A DNA stretch of 64,000 bases from Tersicoccus solisilvae. GTDB taxonomy: Bacteria > Actinomycetota > Actinomycetes > Actinomycetales > Micrococcaceae. Positions within the stretch are counted from its first letter, which is position 1. Each line of letters begins with the position of its first letter. The stretch is from NCBI RefSeq assembly GCF_014643255.1, contig NZ_BMJI01000001.1, forward strand, positions 1-64,000, read 5' to 3'. A model generated the notes under the pieces. That model did not search any database. It saw only the letters and a program-made list of their open reading frames with translations, and had not been told where the DNA came from. Below, in pieces: positions 24,428 to 33,700 of the stretch. Position numbers and translations under genes: made by a program.

Positions 24428-25906
24428 ATGAGCTCATCCACGACGTCCTCCACGCCGGGTGCTCCGGCACCCACGGAGGGCCCCACTTTCCTCGGTCAGC
24501 CCCGCATGCTGGCCAACGTCTTCAGCGTCGAGCTGTGGGAGCGTTTCTCCTTCTACGGCATGCAGGCCGTCGTCCTGCTGTACATGTACTTCGCGGTGGA
24601 CCAGGGCGGCCTCGGCGGGGACCGGACCGCAGCCGTCGGCATCATGGGTGCCTACGGCGGCGGCGTCTACCTCTCCACGATCCTCGGCGCCTGGGTGGCC
24701 GACCGGCTGCTCGGTTCCGAGCGGGTGCTGTTCATCAGCGCCGTCCTGATCATGCTCGGGCACATCGCCCTCGCCGTGCTGCCCGGCTGGGCCGGCGTCG
24801 GCGTCGGGCTCCTCCTCGTGGCCATCGGCAGCGGCGGGCTCAAGGCCAACGCCACCTCGATCGTCGGCACGCTCTACGCGGCCGGCGACGAACGGCGAGA
24901 CGCCGGGTTCTCGATCTTCTACATGGGCATCAACATCGGTGCCCTGTTCGGGCCGCTCCTCACCGGCCTGGTCCGGGACACCGTCGGCTTCCACTGGGCG
25001 TTCGCCCTCGCCGCCGTCGGCATGGCGATCGGCCTCGTCCAGTACGGGCTGACCCGGAAGAACCTGCCCGCCGAGGCCGGCCACGTGCCCAACCCCCTGC
25101 CGCGGAACCGGTACGGTCTCGCCGTGGGCATCGCCGCCGCCGCGATCGTCGTCATCGTCGTCGCCGTGCTCACCGGTCTGATCACTCCCGGCAACCTCGC
25201 CACCCTGGTGGTGATCGCGACGATCGTCGCGGCCGTCGCCTACTTCGCCGTCATCCTCTCGTCGAACCTGACGCCCACCGAGCGCCGCCGCGTGTACGCG
25301 TTCATCCCGATCTTCATCGCCAGCGCGGTGTTCTGGTCGCTGTACCAGCAGCAGTTCTCGATGCTGACGATCTACTCGGACACCCGCCTGAACCGGAACC
25401 TGTTCGGCTGGGAGATGCCGATCGAGTGGGTCCAGTCGATCAACCCGGTGTTCATCATCGTGCTCTCCGGCGTGTTCGCGGCCCTGTGGACCCGGCTCGG
25501 TGCCCGGCAGCCGTCGACGCCGACGAAGTTCACGCTCTCGCTCGTCATCATGGGCGTCGCGTTCCTGGCGTTCCTGCCGTTCGTCGGCACCGGCACCAAC
25601 GGCACCCCGCTGCTGGTGATCGCGTTCATCCTGCTGCTGTTCACCTTTGCGGAACTGCTGCTGTCCCCCATCGGGCTCTCGGTCACCACGAAGCTCGCTC
25701 CCGAGCGGTTCCGCACCCAGATGGTGGCCCTGTTCTTCCTCTCGGTGGCGCTCGGCAGCTCGATGGCCGGGATCCTGGCCGGCCACTACGACCCCACGAA
25801 CGAGGCGCCGTACTTCGCCGTCATCGGCGGCGTCTGCATCGTGGTGGGCGTCCTGCTCGGCCTGGCGATCAAGCCCATCCGCAAGCTGATGAGCGGCGTG
25901 CACTGA
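24428..25906 (+). CDS. POT/PTR-family proton-coupled peptide transporter
   Basis: This 492-residue carrier has about 14 hydrophobic helices and imports di- and tripeptides with protons. Family motifs are visible: ELWERFSFYGMQAVVLLYMY (the ExxERFxYY-type motif at helix 1), GAYGGGVYLSTILGAWVADR, and FSIFYMGINIGALFGPLL (the PTR2 signature). The ATG at 24428 follows CACGAT by 6 nt, suggesting a leaderless mRNA; an upstream start 30 bp away has no support. A strong hairpin with a T-run follows the gene. Confidence 0.93.
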   Translation: MSSSTTSSTPGAPAPTEGPTFLGQPRMLANVFSVELWERFSFYGMQAVVLLYMYFAVDQGGLGGDRTAAVGIMGAYGGGVYLSTILGAWVADRLLGSERVLFISAVLIMLGHIALAVLPGWAGVGVGLLLVAIGSGGLKANATSIVGTLYAAGDERRDAGFSIFYMGINIGALFGPLLTGLVRDTVGFHWAFALAAVGMAIGLVQYGLTRKNLPAEAGHVPNPLPRNRYGLAVGIAAAAIVVIVVAVLTGLITPGNLATLVVIATIVAAVAYFAVILSSNLTPTERRRVYAFIPIFIASAVFWSLYQQQFSMLTIYSDTRLNRNLFGWEMPIEWVQSINPVFIIVLSGVFAALWTRLGARQPSTPTKFTLSLVIMGVAFLAFLPFVGTGTNGTPLLVIAFILLLFTFAELLLSPIGLSVTTKLAPERFRTQMVALFFLSVALGSSMAGILAGHYDPTNEAPYFAVIGGVCIVVGVLLGLAIKPIRKLMSGVH

Positions 25907-25954
25907 CCCGTTGCCGTGGCGCCGTTCGCGGCGCCGACGCGGTGGCTCGCGCTG

Positions 25955-26000
25955 AACGCCGGAGGGCGGCCGGAATATCCCGGTCGCCCTCCGGCGTTTT
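25955..26000 (+). terminator. Strong intrinsic terminator after the POT gene
   Basis: AACGCCGGAGGGCG (25955-25968) and CGCCCTCCGGCGTT (25985-25998) pair perfectly over 14 bp. An inner CCGG/CCGG pair extends the stem, and TTTT ends it. This is the clearest rho-independent terminator in the window. The next gene starts at 26002, only 1 nt beyond it. Confidence 0.9.
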
Positions 26001-26001
26001 C

Positions 26002-27063
26002 ATGCGCATGAATGCAGGTCACCCCACGCGCATCGGTTTCCTCTCGTTCGGTCACTGGCACCCGTCCGGTCCGCACACGCGGTCCGCCGCGGACGCCCTG
26101 ATCCAGTCGATCGAGCTCGCCGTCGCCGCCGAGGAGCTCGGCATCGACGGGGCGTACTTCCGGGTGCACCACTTCGAGCGCCAGCTCGCCGCCCCGTACC
26201 CGCTGCTGGCCGCGATCGGCGCCCGGACGAGCCGGATCGAGATCGGCACCGGGGTGATCGACATGCGCTACGAGAACCCGCTCTACGCTGCCGAGGAGGC
26301 CGGCGCGGCGGACCTCATCGCCGGCGGTCGCCTGCAGCTGGGCATCAGCCGCGGCACGCCGTCGCCCGCACTGAACGGCTACGAGGCGTTCGGGTACGTG
26401 CCTGCCGAGGGCACCACCGACGCCGACCTGGCCCGCCAGCACACCGCCGTGTTCCGCGCCGCGATCGCCGGGGCCGGCGTCGCCCACTCCGATCCCCGGA
26501 CCACCGGCCGGTCCGACGCCGTCGTGGGGCTGCAGCCGCTCTCCCCCGGGCTGGGCGACCGGATCTGGTGGGGTTCGGGCACCCGCTCCTCCGCCGTGTG
26601 GGCGGCGCAGCAGGGCATGAACCTGATGTCCTCGACGCTGCTCACCGAGGACACCGGTGTGCCGTTCGATCAAGCACAGGCCGAGCAGATCGCCCAGTTC
26701 CGCGCTGCGTGGGCCGAGGCCGGCTGGGACCGCGAACCACGGGTCTCCGTGAGCCGCAGCGTCATCCCCCTGGTCACCGACGAGGACCGGATGTACTTCG
26801 GCGACCGTGACGGCGCCGAGGGTGACCAGGTCGGCTACGTCGATGCCCAGACCCTCGCCCGGTTCGGGCCGTCGTTCACCGGGGAGCCGGACGTGATCGC
26901 CGCACAGCTGGCGAACGACGCCGCCGTGCAGGCCGCGGACACGCTGCTGCTGACCGTGCCGAACCAGCTCGGCGTCGACTACAACACGCGGATGCTCAGC
27001 ACCATCGCCGAGCACGTCGCCCCGGCCATCGGCTGGCACCCGGCGACGGTCGCGGCGGGCTGA
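26002..27063 (+). CDS. LLM-class flavin-dependent oxidoreductase
   Basis: This 353-residue protein is a luciferase-like monooxygenase (TIM barrel using FMN or F420). Recognisable parts are [14 protein letters not shown] at the first strand, [39 protein letters not shown] and [17 protein letters not shown] for the flavin phosphate. Two in-frame ATGs (26002 and 26008) are possible. Oddly, both lie just beyond the terminator hairpin of the POT gene. Its promoter must overlap that hairpin, or it depends on readthrough. The substrate is unknown; actinobacteria have many such enzymes. Confidence 0.85.
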   Translation: MRMNAGHPTRIGFLSFGHWHPSGPHTRSAADALIQSIELAVAAEELGIDGAYFRVHHFERQLAAPYPLLAAIGARTSRIEIGTGVIDMRYENPLYAAEEAGAADLIAGGRLQLGISRGTPSPALNGYEAFGYVPAEGTTDADLARQHTAVFRAAIAGAGVAHSDPRTTGRSDAVVGLQPLSPGLGDRIWWGSGTRSSAVWAAQQGMNLMSSTLLTEDTGVPFDQAQAEQIAQFRAAWAEAGWDREPRVSVSRSVIPLVTDEDRMYFGDRDGAEGDQVGYVDAQTLARFGPSFTGEPDVIAAQLANDAAVQAADTLLLTVPNQLGVDYNTRMLSTIAEHVAPAIGWHPATVAAG

Positions 27064-27102
27064 CGGCTCGCGACGCGGGGCTCCCGTCACGCCGGCCCCC
27101 TG

Positions 27103-27130
27103 TTGACGCCGTCGCCCGCTCTGACATGCT
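27103..27130 (+). promoter_or_regulatory. Promoter of pgm
   Basis: TTGACG (27103-27108), 16 nt, then CATGCT (27125-27130), which ends 7 nt before the pgm ATG. This is the best complete sigma-70-type promoter in the window and predicts a leaderless mRNA. Confidence 0.65.
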
Positions 27131-27137
27131 TGGACGC

Positions 27138-28787
27138 ATGGCAAACCGTGCGGGCACCGTGGCCCTCCCCAGCGACCTGATCGACGTGTCCGCTCTGCTG
27201 GACGCGTACTACGACCGCAAGCCGGACCTCTCCGATCCGGCCCAGCGGGTGGCGTTCGGCACCTCGGGGCACCGGGGGTCCAGCCTGAAGAACGCCTTCA
27301 ACGAGGCGCACATCGCCGCGATCACCCAGGCGATCGTCGAGTACCGCGCCGGGCAGAACATCACCGGACCGCTGTTCCTGGCCAAGGACACCCACGCCCT
27401 GTCCGATCCCGCCCAGAACACGGCGCTGGAGGTGCTGGCGGCGAACGGTGTGCGGACGCTGATCGACGCCCGGGACGGCTACACGCCCACCCCGGCGCTC
27501 AGCCACGCCATCCTCACCTGGAACCGGGGCGGGGAGCACGCGGAGACGGCCGACGGCATCGTCGTCACCCCGAGCCACAACCCGCCGGCCGACGGCGGGT
27601 TCAAGTACAACCCGCCGAACGGCGGCCCGGCGGACACCGACGCCACCGGCTGGATCGCGAACCGCGCCAACGACCTGCTCGCGGAGGACAACCGCGGCGT
27701 CAAGCGGATCCCCATCGAGCAGGCCCGCACGGCCGACGTCGTCGGCACCTACGACTTCCTGGCCGGCTACGTCGACGACCTTCCGCAGGTCCTCGACCTG
27801 GAGGCCATCCGGAGCTCGGGCCTGCGGATCGGCGCGGATCCGCTCGGCGGCGCCTCCGTCGACTACTGGGCCGCGATCGGGGAGCGGCACGGGTTGAACC
27901 TGACCGTCGTCAACCCCGTCGTGGACCCGCAGTGGGCGTTCATGACGCTGGACTGGGACGAGAAGATCCGGATGGACTGCTCCTCCCCGTACGCGATGGC
28001 CTCGCTGATCGGCAAGGCCGGCGACTACGACATCGCGACCGGGAACGACGCCGACGCCGACCGGCACGGCATCGTGTGCGCCGGCCCGGACGGCGCGCGG
28101 GCGTTGATGAACCCCAACCACTACCTCGCGGTCGCCATCGACTACCTGTTCCGGCACCGCGACGGGTGGCCGGCGACGTCCGCGATCGGCAAGACGCTCG
28201 TCTCGTCGTCCATCATCGACAAGGTCGCGGCCAGCACCGGCCGGACGCTGATCGAGGTGCCGGTGGGCTTCAAGTGGTTCGTCTCCGGCCTGCTCGACGG
28301 CGGCATCGCGTTCGGCGGCGAGGAGTCGGCGGGCGCGTCGTTCCTCACCCGGGACGGGCAGCCCTGGTCCACCGACAAGGACGGCATCCTCCTGTGCCTG
28401 CTCGCCTCCGAGATCACCGCCGTCACCGGCAAGACCCCGGCCGTGCGCTACGGCGAACTGACCGCGGAGTTCGGCGACCCGGTGTACGCCCGGATCGATG
28501 CGGCGGCCAGCCGGGAGCAGAAGGCCAAGCTGGGCAAGCTCAGCCCGGAGCAGGTGACGGCGGACTCCCTGGCCGGTGACCCGATCACGGCGAAGCTGAC
28601 CGAGGCCCCCGGCAACGGCGCCCCGATCGGCGGGCTGAAGGTCACCACCGGCCGGGCGTGGTTCGCGGCCCGCCCGTCGGGCACGGAGGACGTCTACAAG
28701 ATCTACGCGGAGTCCTTCGTCGGCGCGGACCACCTGACCGAGGTGCAGGCCGAAGCCAAGAAACTGGTGGACTCGGTCATCTCCTGA
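27138..28787 (+). CDS. pgm: Phosphoglucomutase (alpha-D-glucose specific)
   Basis: The 549-residue enzyme interconverts glucose-1- and glucose-6-phosphate for glycogen and cell-wall sugar synthesis. The N-terminus has [11 protein letters not shown], the phosphoserine loop is [13 protein letters not shown], the metal loop [12 protein letters not shown], and the sugar loop [10 protein letters not shown]. The phosphate-binding [16 protein letters not shown] closes the protein. Length fits the Pgm of Enterobacteria and actinobacteria. ATG 27138 agrees with the promoter box 7 nt upstream; an ATG 12 bp earlier overlaps that box and is rejected. Confidence 0.96.
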   Translation: MANRAGTVALPSDLIDVSALLDAYYDRKPDLSDPAQRVAFGTSGHRGSSLKNAFNEAHIAAITQAIVEYRAGQNITGPLFLAKDTHALSDPAQNTALEVLAANGVRTLIDARDGYTPTPALSHAILTWNRGGEHAETADGIVVTPSHNPPADGGFKYNPPNGGPADTDATGWIANRANDLLAEDNRGVKRIPIEQARTADVVGTYDFLAGYVDDLPQVLDLEAIRSSGLRIGADPLGGASVDYWAAIGERHGLNLTVVNPVVDPQWAFMTLDWDEKIRMDCSSPYAMASLIGKAGDYDIATGNDADADRHGIVCAGPDGARALMNPNHYLAVAIDYLFRHRDGWPATSAIGKTLVSSSIIDKVAASTGRTLIEVPVGFKWFVSGLLDGGIAFGGEESAGASFLTRDGQPWSTDKDGILLCLLASEITAVTGKTPAVRYGELTAEFGDPVYARIDAAASREQKAKLGKLSPEQVTADSLAGDPITAKLTEAPGNGAPIGGLKVTTGRAWFAARPSGTEDVYKIYAESFVGADHLTEVQAEAKKLVDSVIS

Positions 28788-28893
28788 CCTGCGGGGCCGT
28801 TCGGGCCGTTCCCTCGGCGCGCATCAGGGGTTACCCTCGATCCCGTCGACCGTGACGTGATCGTCATCCCTGCTCTCACCCCGGGGAGTCCCC

Positions 28894-29895
28894 ATGAGCA
28901 CCAGGTCCGTTCTCTCCGCATCCGTCGTCGCGGCGCTGCTGCTCGTCGGTCTCGGCGCGCCGAGCGTGGCCCAGGCGAGACCACCGGCCGCACCGTCGGC
29001 GGCGGCCCCCACCGTGGTCCCGGCCGCCGACACCGACTTCAGCTTCGCGGTGTACCCGGACACCCAGCAGGAGGTCTTCTCCACGGGCACCTTCATCGGC
29101 CGCACGAACTGGCTGATCGCCAACCGGAAGGCGCTGGATCTGCGGTTCGTCCTGCACACCGGCGACGTCGTCAACTGGGGGGACAAGGCGCCGGCCCAGT
29201 TCACCATCGCCAGCGCCGCGATGGCCCCGCTCGAGAAGGCGGGCATCCCGTACGAGCTGACCATCGGCAACCACGACACGGCGGCGGTATGCCCCGGCGG
29301 CGGAGGATGCCCGGGCAAGGACGTGCGGGTGACCGTCCGGGACACCACCGCGTTCAACCGGTACTTCCCCACCACCCGGTTCCCCGGCGCGGGGTTCTTC
29401 GAGAAGGGCAAGGTGGACAACTCGTACCGCACGTTCGACGCCGGTGGACTCAAGTGGCTCGTGATCAACCTCGAACTGTGGGCCCGTCCCGCGGCCATCG
29501 AGTGGGCCCGGAGCGTCGTCGCCACGCACCCGCGGCACAACGTCATCGTCCAGACCCACTCGTACCTCAAGGCGGACGGCGGCATCAGCGGAAGCGCGGG
29601 CTATGGGTACAGCTCCCCGAGCTACCTGTGGAACCGGCTGATCCGCCAGTACGCGAACATCCGGTTCGTCTTCTCCGGGCACACCGGCCAGTCCGCGTAC
29701 CGCACCGACGTCGGCAACCACGGCAACAAGATCGTCTCGATGCTCGGAACGTTCCACTCGAACACCACCAATCCGGTGCGGATCGTCACCGTGCACACGG
29801 CCGTCGGCACCGTGGGCACCCGCGTCTACGGCCCGAAGGGAAACGTGTCCTTCCCCTACAACGCCTCGTTCACGGGGATGAAGTACGTCAAGTGA
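28894..29895 (+). CDS. Secreted metallophosphoesterase
   Basis: The 333-residue protein has a signal peptide ending near SVAQARPP and a calcineurin-like phosphoesterase domain. The metal-ligand motifs are in order: YPDTQ (in place of the usual DxH), HTGDVVNWGD, TIGNHDT, QTHSY and SGHTGQ. It would act outside the cell on a phosphate ester. Two cysteines in AVCPGGGGCPGKD could form a disulfide. ATG 28894 follows GGGGAG. The gene is monocistronic. Phosphate scavenging is plausible, but no Pho-type box was recognised upstream. Confidence 0.88.
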   Translation: MSTRSVLSASVVAALLLVGLGAPSVAQARPPAAPSAAAPTVVPAADTDFSFAVYPDTQQEVFSTGTFIGRTNWLIANRKALDLRFVLHTGDVVNWGDKAPAQFTIASAAMAPLEKAGIPYELTIGNHDTAAVCPGGGGCPGKDVRVTVRDTTAFNRYFPTTRFPGAGFFEKGKVDNSYRTFDAGGLKWLVINLELWARPAAIEWARSVVATHPRHNVIVQTHSYLKADGGISGSAGYGYSSPSYLWNRLIRQYANIRFVFSGHTGQSAYRTDVGNHGNKIVSMLGTFHSNTTNPVRIVTVHTAVGTVGTRVYGPKGNVSFPYNASFTGMKYVK

Positions 29896-29919
29896 GGCCG
29901 CTGCCTCAGGGGACGGGCG

Positions 29920-30540
29920 TCAGAGCGTCGTCGTGGCGTCCTCGAAGGAGAACCGCGGCTTGGCCGGGCCCCACGCGTCCTCGGCGGCGTGGCCGATGTT
30001 GATCACGGCGAACGACTTCTGCGAGCCGTCCGGGAAGAAGTCGGCGTCCAGGCCCGCGGCGTCGAAGCCGCTCATCGGGCCGGCGTCCAGGCCGAGCGCG
30101 CGGACGGCGAGCACGAAGTAACCGGCCTGCATGTTGGCGTTGTTGTTGGCGATCTGGTGGCTGAGGGCCTCGTTCGCGGCGAAGTTCTCCGCCATCGGCG
30201 CGGTGCGCTCGGGCATCCCCGGCATGAAGTCGTCGAAGCGGCGGTGCCAGCGGGTGTCGTAGGACAGGACGGCGACGACGGGCGCGGCGACGGTCTTCGC
30301 CTGGTTGCCGCGGGCCATGTGGCGGACGAGGCGCTCGCGGGGCTCACCGTCGCGCACCCAGGTGACGCGCAGCGGCTGGCTGTTGAAGGCGGTCGGGCCC
30401 ATCTTGGCCAGGTCCCAGATGGCGCGCAGCTGCTCATCGGTGACGATGTCGTCGGTGAAGGTGTTGGCGGTGCGTCCCTCACGGAACAGCAGGTCGGCGG
30501 CGTGCTCGTCCAGCACGGTCTCGGCGATCTGAGTGGTCAT
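29920..30540 (-). CDS. Malonic semialdehyde reductase-like nitroreductase (RutE type)
   Basis: The 206-residue FMN protein is a nitroreductase-family enzyme of the RutE branch, which reduces malonic semialdehyde to 3-hydroxypropionate at the end of pyrimidine breakdown. Features are DLLFREGRTANTF, WDLAKMGPTAFNSQPLR (FMN contacts), VAVLSYDTRWH and RALGLDAGPMSGFDAAGLD. ATG 30540 has AGGAGGA 5 nt upstream. It is divergent from a uracil-type permease, 171 bp away, which fits pyrimidine use. The other Rut genes are absent from the window, so a different aldehyde or quinone substrate is possible. Confidence 0.85.
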   Translation of the reverse strand: MTTQIAETVLDEHAADLLFREGRTANTFTDDIVTDEQLRAIWDLAKMGPTAFNSQPLRVTWVRDGEPRERLVRHMARGNQAKTVAAPVVAVLSYDTRWHRRFDDFMPGMPERTAPMAENFAANEALSHQIANNNANMQAGYFVLAVRALGLDAGPMSGFDAAGLDADFFPDGSQKSFAVINIGHAAEDAWGPAKPRFSFEDATTTL

Positions 30541-30711
30541 GGTGTCCTCCTGCGCTGTCATGACTGATCCACCCCGCGTCAACCGGCGGGGGCGGACCCC
30601 GGATTCCCCGGCCCGGCTGTCGGCTTCGTCACACGGCCGCGGTGACGGGTGCCGACGCCGGTCGCATAGTCTGACCTGCGGCCCTCGAACCACCGCCCGG
30701 AAGGGACGCTC

Positions 30712-32028
30712 ATGGCACTGCCCGGATTCTCCTGGACGCTGCACGGGGACGGACGCACCGTCCGCCCGGGCGCCGTCGTCGCCCCGGACGAGCGGCTCAA
30801 TTGGCCGCGGACCGTCGGGATCGGCATGCAGCACGTCGTCGCCATGTTCGGCGCGACCTTCCTGGTGCCCCTGCTCACCGGGTTACCGCCGGCCACCACC
30901 CTGTTCTTCTCCGGCATCGGCACGCTGCTGTTCCTGGTCATCACGGCCGGCCGGGTGCCCAGCTACCTCGGCTCCAGCTTCGCCTTCATCGCTCCGATCG
31001 GCGCAGCGACCAACCAGCACGGCATGGGCGGCGCGCTCGGCGGGGTGCTGCTGGCCGGCGTCGTCCTCTTCCTCGTCGGGCTGGTGGTCCAGCTCGCGGG
31101 CAGCCGGTGGCTCCAGGTGCTCATGCCGCCGGTCGTCACGGGCGCCATCGTCGCCCTCATCGGCCTGAACCTCGCGCCGAGCGCCCGCGCCAACCTGGAG
31201 AAGGGGCCGGTGACGGCGGTCGTCACGCTGCTCGCCATCGTGCTGGTCACCGTGCTGTTCCGCGGCATCCTCGGCCGCCTGGCCATCCTCGTCGGCGTCG
31301 CGCTCGGCTACGTCGTCGCCGTCCTCCGCGGCGAGGTCGACTTCGCCGCCGTCGAGCAGGCCGCCTGGGTGGGCCTGCCCCCGTTCACCGCGCCCGAGCT
31401 GCACCTCTCCGTCGTCGGCCTCTTCGTGCCCGTCGTGCTCGTGCTCGTCGCGGAGAACATCGGGCACGTGAAGTCGGTGGCCCTGATGACCGGCCGCAAC
31501 CTGGACGACCTGACCGGCCGGGCGCTGATGTCGGACGGCCTGGCCACGGCGCTCGCGGGGGCGGGTGGCGGGTCCGGCACGACGACGTATGCGGAGAACA
31601 TCGGCGTCATGGCCGCCACGAAGGTGTACTCGACGGCGGCGTACTGGGTCGCGGCGATCACCGCCCTGGTGTTGAGCTTCTCCCCCAAGTTCGGCGCCGC
31701 GATCGCCACGGTGCCCCCGGGCGTCCTCGGCGGCGCCGCCATCCTGCTCTACGGCATGATCGGCATGCTCGGCGTGCGGATCTGGGTGCAGAACCGGGTC
31801 AACTTCGCCAACCCGATCAACCTGACGACGGCGGCCGTCGCGCTGGTGATCGGCATCGCCGACGTCACCTGGGTGGCCGGCGACCTCACCTTCGCCGGCA
31901 TCGCCCTCGGCACCGCGGCGGCGCTCGTGCTCTTCCACGGCATGACGGCGATCAACCGGTTCACCCGGGCCGTGCAGGACCCCGAGCACCTCGAGGACGT
32001 CGGGACGGAGCCCAGCCAGCTCGGGTGA
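30712..32028 (+). CDS. Uracil/xanthine permease (NCS2 family)
   Basis: This 438-residue carrier is a nucleobase:cation symporter with about 12-14 helices. Characteristic blocks are IGMQHVVAMFGATFLVPLLT at the first helix, SSFAFIAPIGAA, ENIGHVKSVALMTGRNLD, GGGSGTTTYAENIGVMAATK (the NCS2 signature) and PPGVLGGAAILLYGMIG. It resembles UraA/PyrP more than purine carriers, and the divergent RutE-like gene favours uracil. ATG 30712 has GGAAGGG 6 nt upstream. Confidence 0.9.
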   Translation: MALPGFSWTLHGDGRTVRPGAVVAPDERLNWPRTVGIGMQHVVAMFGATFLVPLLTGLPPATTLFFSGIGTLLFLVITAGRVPSYLGSSFAFIAPIGAATNQHGMGGALGGVLLAGVVLFLVGLVVQLAGSRWLQVLMPPVVTGAIVALIGLNLAPSARANLEKGPVTAVVTLLAIVLVTVLFRGILGRLAILVGVALGYVVAVLRGEVDFAAVEQAAWVGLPPFTAPELHLSVVGLFVPVVLVLVAENIGHVKSVALMTGRNLDDLTGRALMSDGLATALAGAGGGSGTTTYAENIGVMAATKVYSTAAYWVAAITALVLSFSPKFGAAIATVPPGVLGGAAILLYGMIGMLGVRIWVQNRVNFANPINLTTAAVALVIGIADVTWVAGDLTFAGIALGTAAALVLFHGMTAINRFTRAVQDPEHLEDVGTEPSQLG

Positions 32029-32047
32029 GTCCGTCCTCCCCGGCGAC

Positions 32048-32170
32048 GAGTCGCCGAGTCGCCGAGTCGCCGAGTCCGTCGGTTCCGTCCTGCGGGCGCG
32101 CTGAGTCCGTCGGTTGCGCCCTCCGACGGGGGTCTTTGACCACCCCGTGAGGGCGGAACTGACGGACTCA
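32048..32170. repeat. Tandem GAGTCGCC and a long inverted repeat after the permease
   Basis: Three GAGTCGCC units (32048-32071) lead into GAGTCCGTCGGTT, which recurs at 32104. The second copy starts the left arm (32102-32123) of an inverted repeat whose right arm is 32149-32170. The 22-nt arms begin TGAGTCCGTC on each strand and differ at two positions; the loop is 25 nt. It could end the permease transcript or be a palindromic repeat element. Confidence 0.7.
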
Positions 32171-32263
32171 CGCGTGTGCGGTGAGGATGACCCGTCGCGC
32201 CCGCGCCTTCCGGGAACTTCTTCCGCGCCGGCCCCGGGTTGACGGCCCCGGTACGCTGACGCC

Positions 32264-33166
32264 ATGCCGGAGATGCCGCAGGTCCAGGCCCTCGTCGACT
32301 TCCTCGACGCCCGGCTGGTGCACCGGGTGACGCCCGAGGGCGAGCAGCTCGACGGCGGCGCCCACGTCACCGGCGTCTCCCTCGGCTCCTTCGCGGTGCT
32401 CAAGACCGCGGTGCCCCCGCTGGACGCCCTCGCCGGGGCCGAGATCACCGGCGTCGCCCGCTTCGGCAAGTACATCGACCTGGACTGCGACGGCGTGCAC
32501 CTCGTCTTCCACCTCGCCCGTGCCGGGTGGCTGCGGTGGCTGGCCCACCCGCCCGCACGCCCGCTGCGGCCCGGCAAGAGCCCCGTCGCGCTGCGGCTCG
32601 AGGTGGACGGGGCGTCCGACGGCGGCGCCGGATTCGAGCTGACCGAGGCGGGCACGAAGAAGGCGCTGGCCGTCTACGTCGTCGACGACCCGGCCGACGT
32701 GCACGGCCTGGCCACCCTCGGCCCGGAGGCGCTGACCCTGAGCGAGGCGGACTTCGCGGGCCTGCTCGCCGGGCACCGCGGCCAGATCAAGGGCCTGCTG
32801 CGGGACCAGTCGACCATCGCCGGGATCGGCAACGCGTACAGCGACGAGATCCTGCACGCGGCGAAGCTCTCGCCGTTCGCCATCGCCGCCAAGCTTCCCG
32901 ACGAGGAGGTCGAGCGGCTCTACACGGCGATGCACACGACCCTCGACGCGGCGATCGCGGCGTCGGCGGGCAAGCCGGCCGCCGAGTTGAAGGACTCGAA
33001 GCGCTCCTCCATGGCCGTGCACGGCCGCACCGGAGAGGCGTGCCCGGTGTGCGGCGACACCGTCCGGGAGGTCTCGTTCGCCGACTCGTCCCTGCAGTAC
33101 TGCCCCACCTGCCAGACCGGCGGCAAGCCGCTGGCGGACCGGCGGACGTCGAAGTTCCTCAAGTAG
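32264..33166 (+). CDS. Fpg/Nei-family DNA glycosylase
   Basis: The 300-residue enzyme removes oxidised bases and nicks the abasic site. It begins MPEMPQV, where Pro2 is the nucleophile and Glu3 the acid. The helix-two-turn-helix region is STIAGIGNAYSDEILHAAKL. A C-terminal zinc finger has four cysteines, CPVC and CPTC, about 20 residues apart. The N-terminal MPEMP pattern and the H2TH form fit actinobacterial Fpg/Nei paralogues rather than the main MutM. The ATG follows TACGCT by 6 nt, suggesting a leaderless transcript. Confidence 0.92.
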   Translation: MPEMPQVQALVDFLDARLVHRVTPEGEQLDGGAHVTGVSLGSFAVLKTAVPPLDALAGAEITGVARFGKYIDLDCDGVHLVFHLARAGWLRWLAHPPARPLRPGKSPVALRLEVDGASDGGAGFELTEAGTKKALAVYVVDDPADVHGLATLGPEALTLSEADFAGLLAGHRGQIKGLLRDQSTIAGIGNAYSDEILHAAKLSPFAIAAKLPDEEVERLYTAMHTTLDAAIAASAGKPAAELKDSKRSSMAVHGRTGEACPVCGDTVREVSFADSSLQYCPTCQTGGKPLADRRTSKFLK

Positions 33167-33195
33167 CTCGGTCCTGAAGGAGACGACGCAGACCC

Positions 33196-33227
33196 TTGAC
33201 GTGTTACTTGTTTTTTACAAGTATGAC
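33196..33227 (+). promoter_or_regulatory. Promoter with HxlR-type operator before the VOC gene
   Basis: TTGACG (33196-33201) is followed by TACTTGT-TTTTT-ACAAGTA (33205-33223), an exact 7-bp inverted repeat. It fills the space where RNA polymerase sits, up to a -10-like segment near 33219-33227. HxlR-family proteins bind such palindromes, and an HxlR gene is second in this operon. Confidence 0.75.
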
Positions 33228-33260
33228 AGTCATCAGCACTCCACCGATGAGGAGCTTCCG

Positions 33261-33695
33261 ATGACTGCCATGTTCGTCAACCTGCCGGTGACCGACCTGG
33301 AACGCGCGAAGGCGTTCTACACGGCGATCGGCTTCACCATCAACCCGCAGTTCACGGACCACAATGCGGCCTGCGTCGTGGTCGAGGACGGCCACAGTTA
33401 TTTCATGATCCTGGTCCGCGAGTTCTTCCAGACCTTCACCGACCTGCCGATCGGCGACCCGGCCGTCAACCCGTCGGTCTCGACCGCGATCTTCCACGAC
33501 AGCCGGGAAGAGGTGGACGCGGCCGTCGCCCGCGGCCTGGAGGCGGGCGGAGCGGAGCCGCGCCCCGCCTCGGACTACGGCTTCATGTACCAGCGCCAGC
33601 TCACCGATCCCGACGGCAACGTCCTGGAGTTCGGCTGGATGGATCCCGTCGCCGCCGAGCAGGGCCCCGAGGCGTACACGAACCAGCAGGCCTGA
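33261..33695 (+). CDS. VOC-superfamily (glyoxalase-like) protein
   Basis: The 144-residue protein has the paired beta-alpha-beta-beta-beta modules of the vicinal oxygen chelate fold: FVNLPVTDLERAKAFYTAIG at the start and LTDPDGNVLEFGWMD at the end. It may bind a small molecule or act as a lyase or dioxygenase; the metal ligands are not complete enough to decide. ATG 33261 has GAGGAG 7 nt upstream. It is followed after 5 nt by an HxlR regulator, and the operon promoter has a palindrome, so it is probably induced by the compound it handles. Confidence 0.85.
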   Translation: MTAMFVNLPVTDLERAKAFYTAIGFTINPQFTDHNAACVVVEDGHSYFMILVREFFQTFTDLPIGDPAVNPSVSTAIFHDSREEVDAAVARGLEAGGAEPRPASDYGFMYQRQLTDPDGNVLEFGWMDPVAAEQGPEAYTNQQA

Positions 33696-33700
33696 GGTCC

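Noticed and set aside
32239-32257. TTGACG as -35 for the Fpg/Nei gene
   Set aside because: Only 7 nt separate it from TACGCT, too short for a sigma-70 promoter.
33201-33260. GTG at 33201 as start of the VOC protein
   Set aside because: It lies within the -35 element and the palindrome; ATG 33261 has a good ribosome site and matches the domain start.
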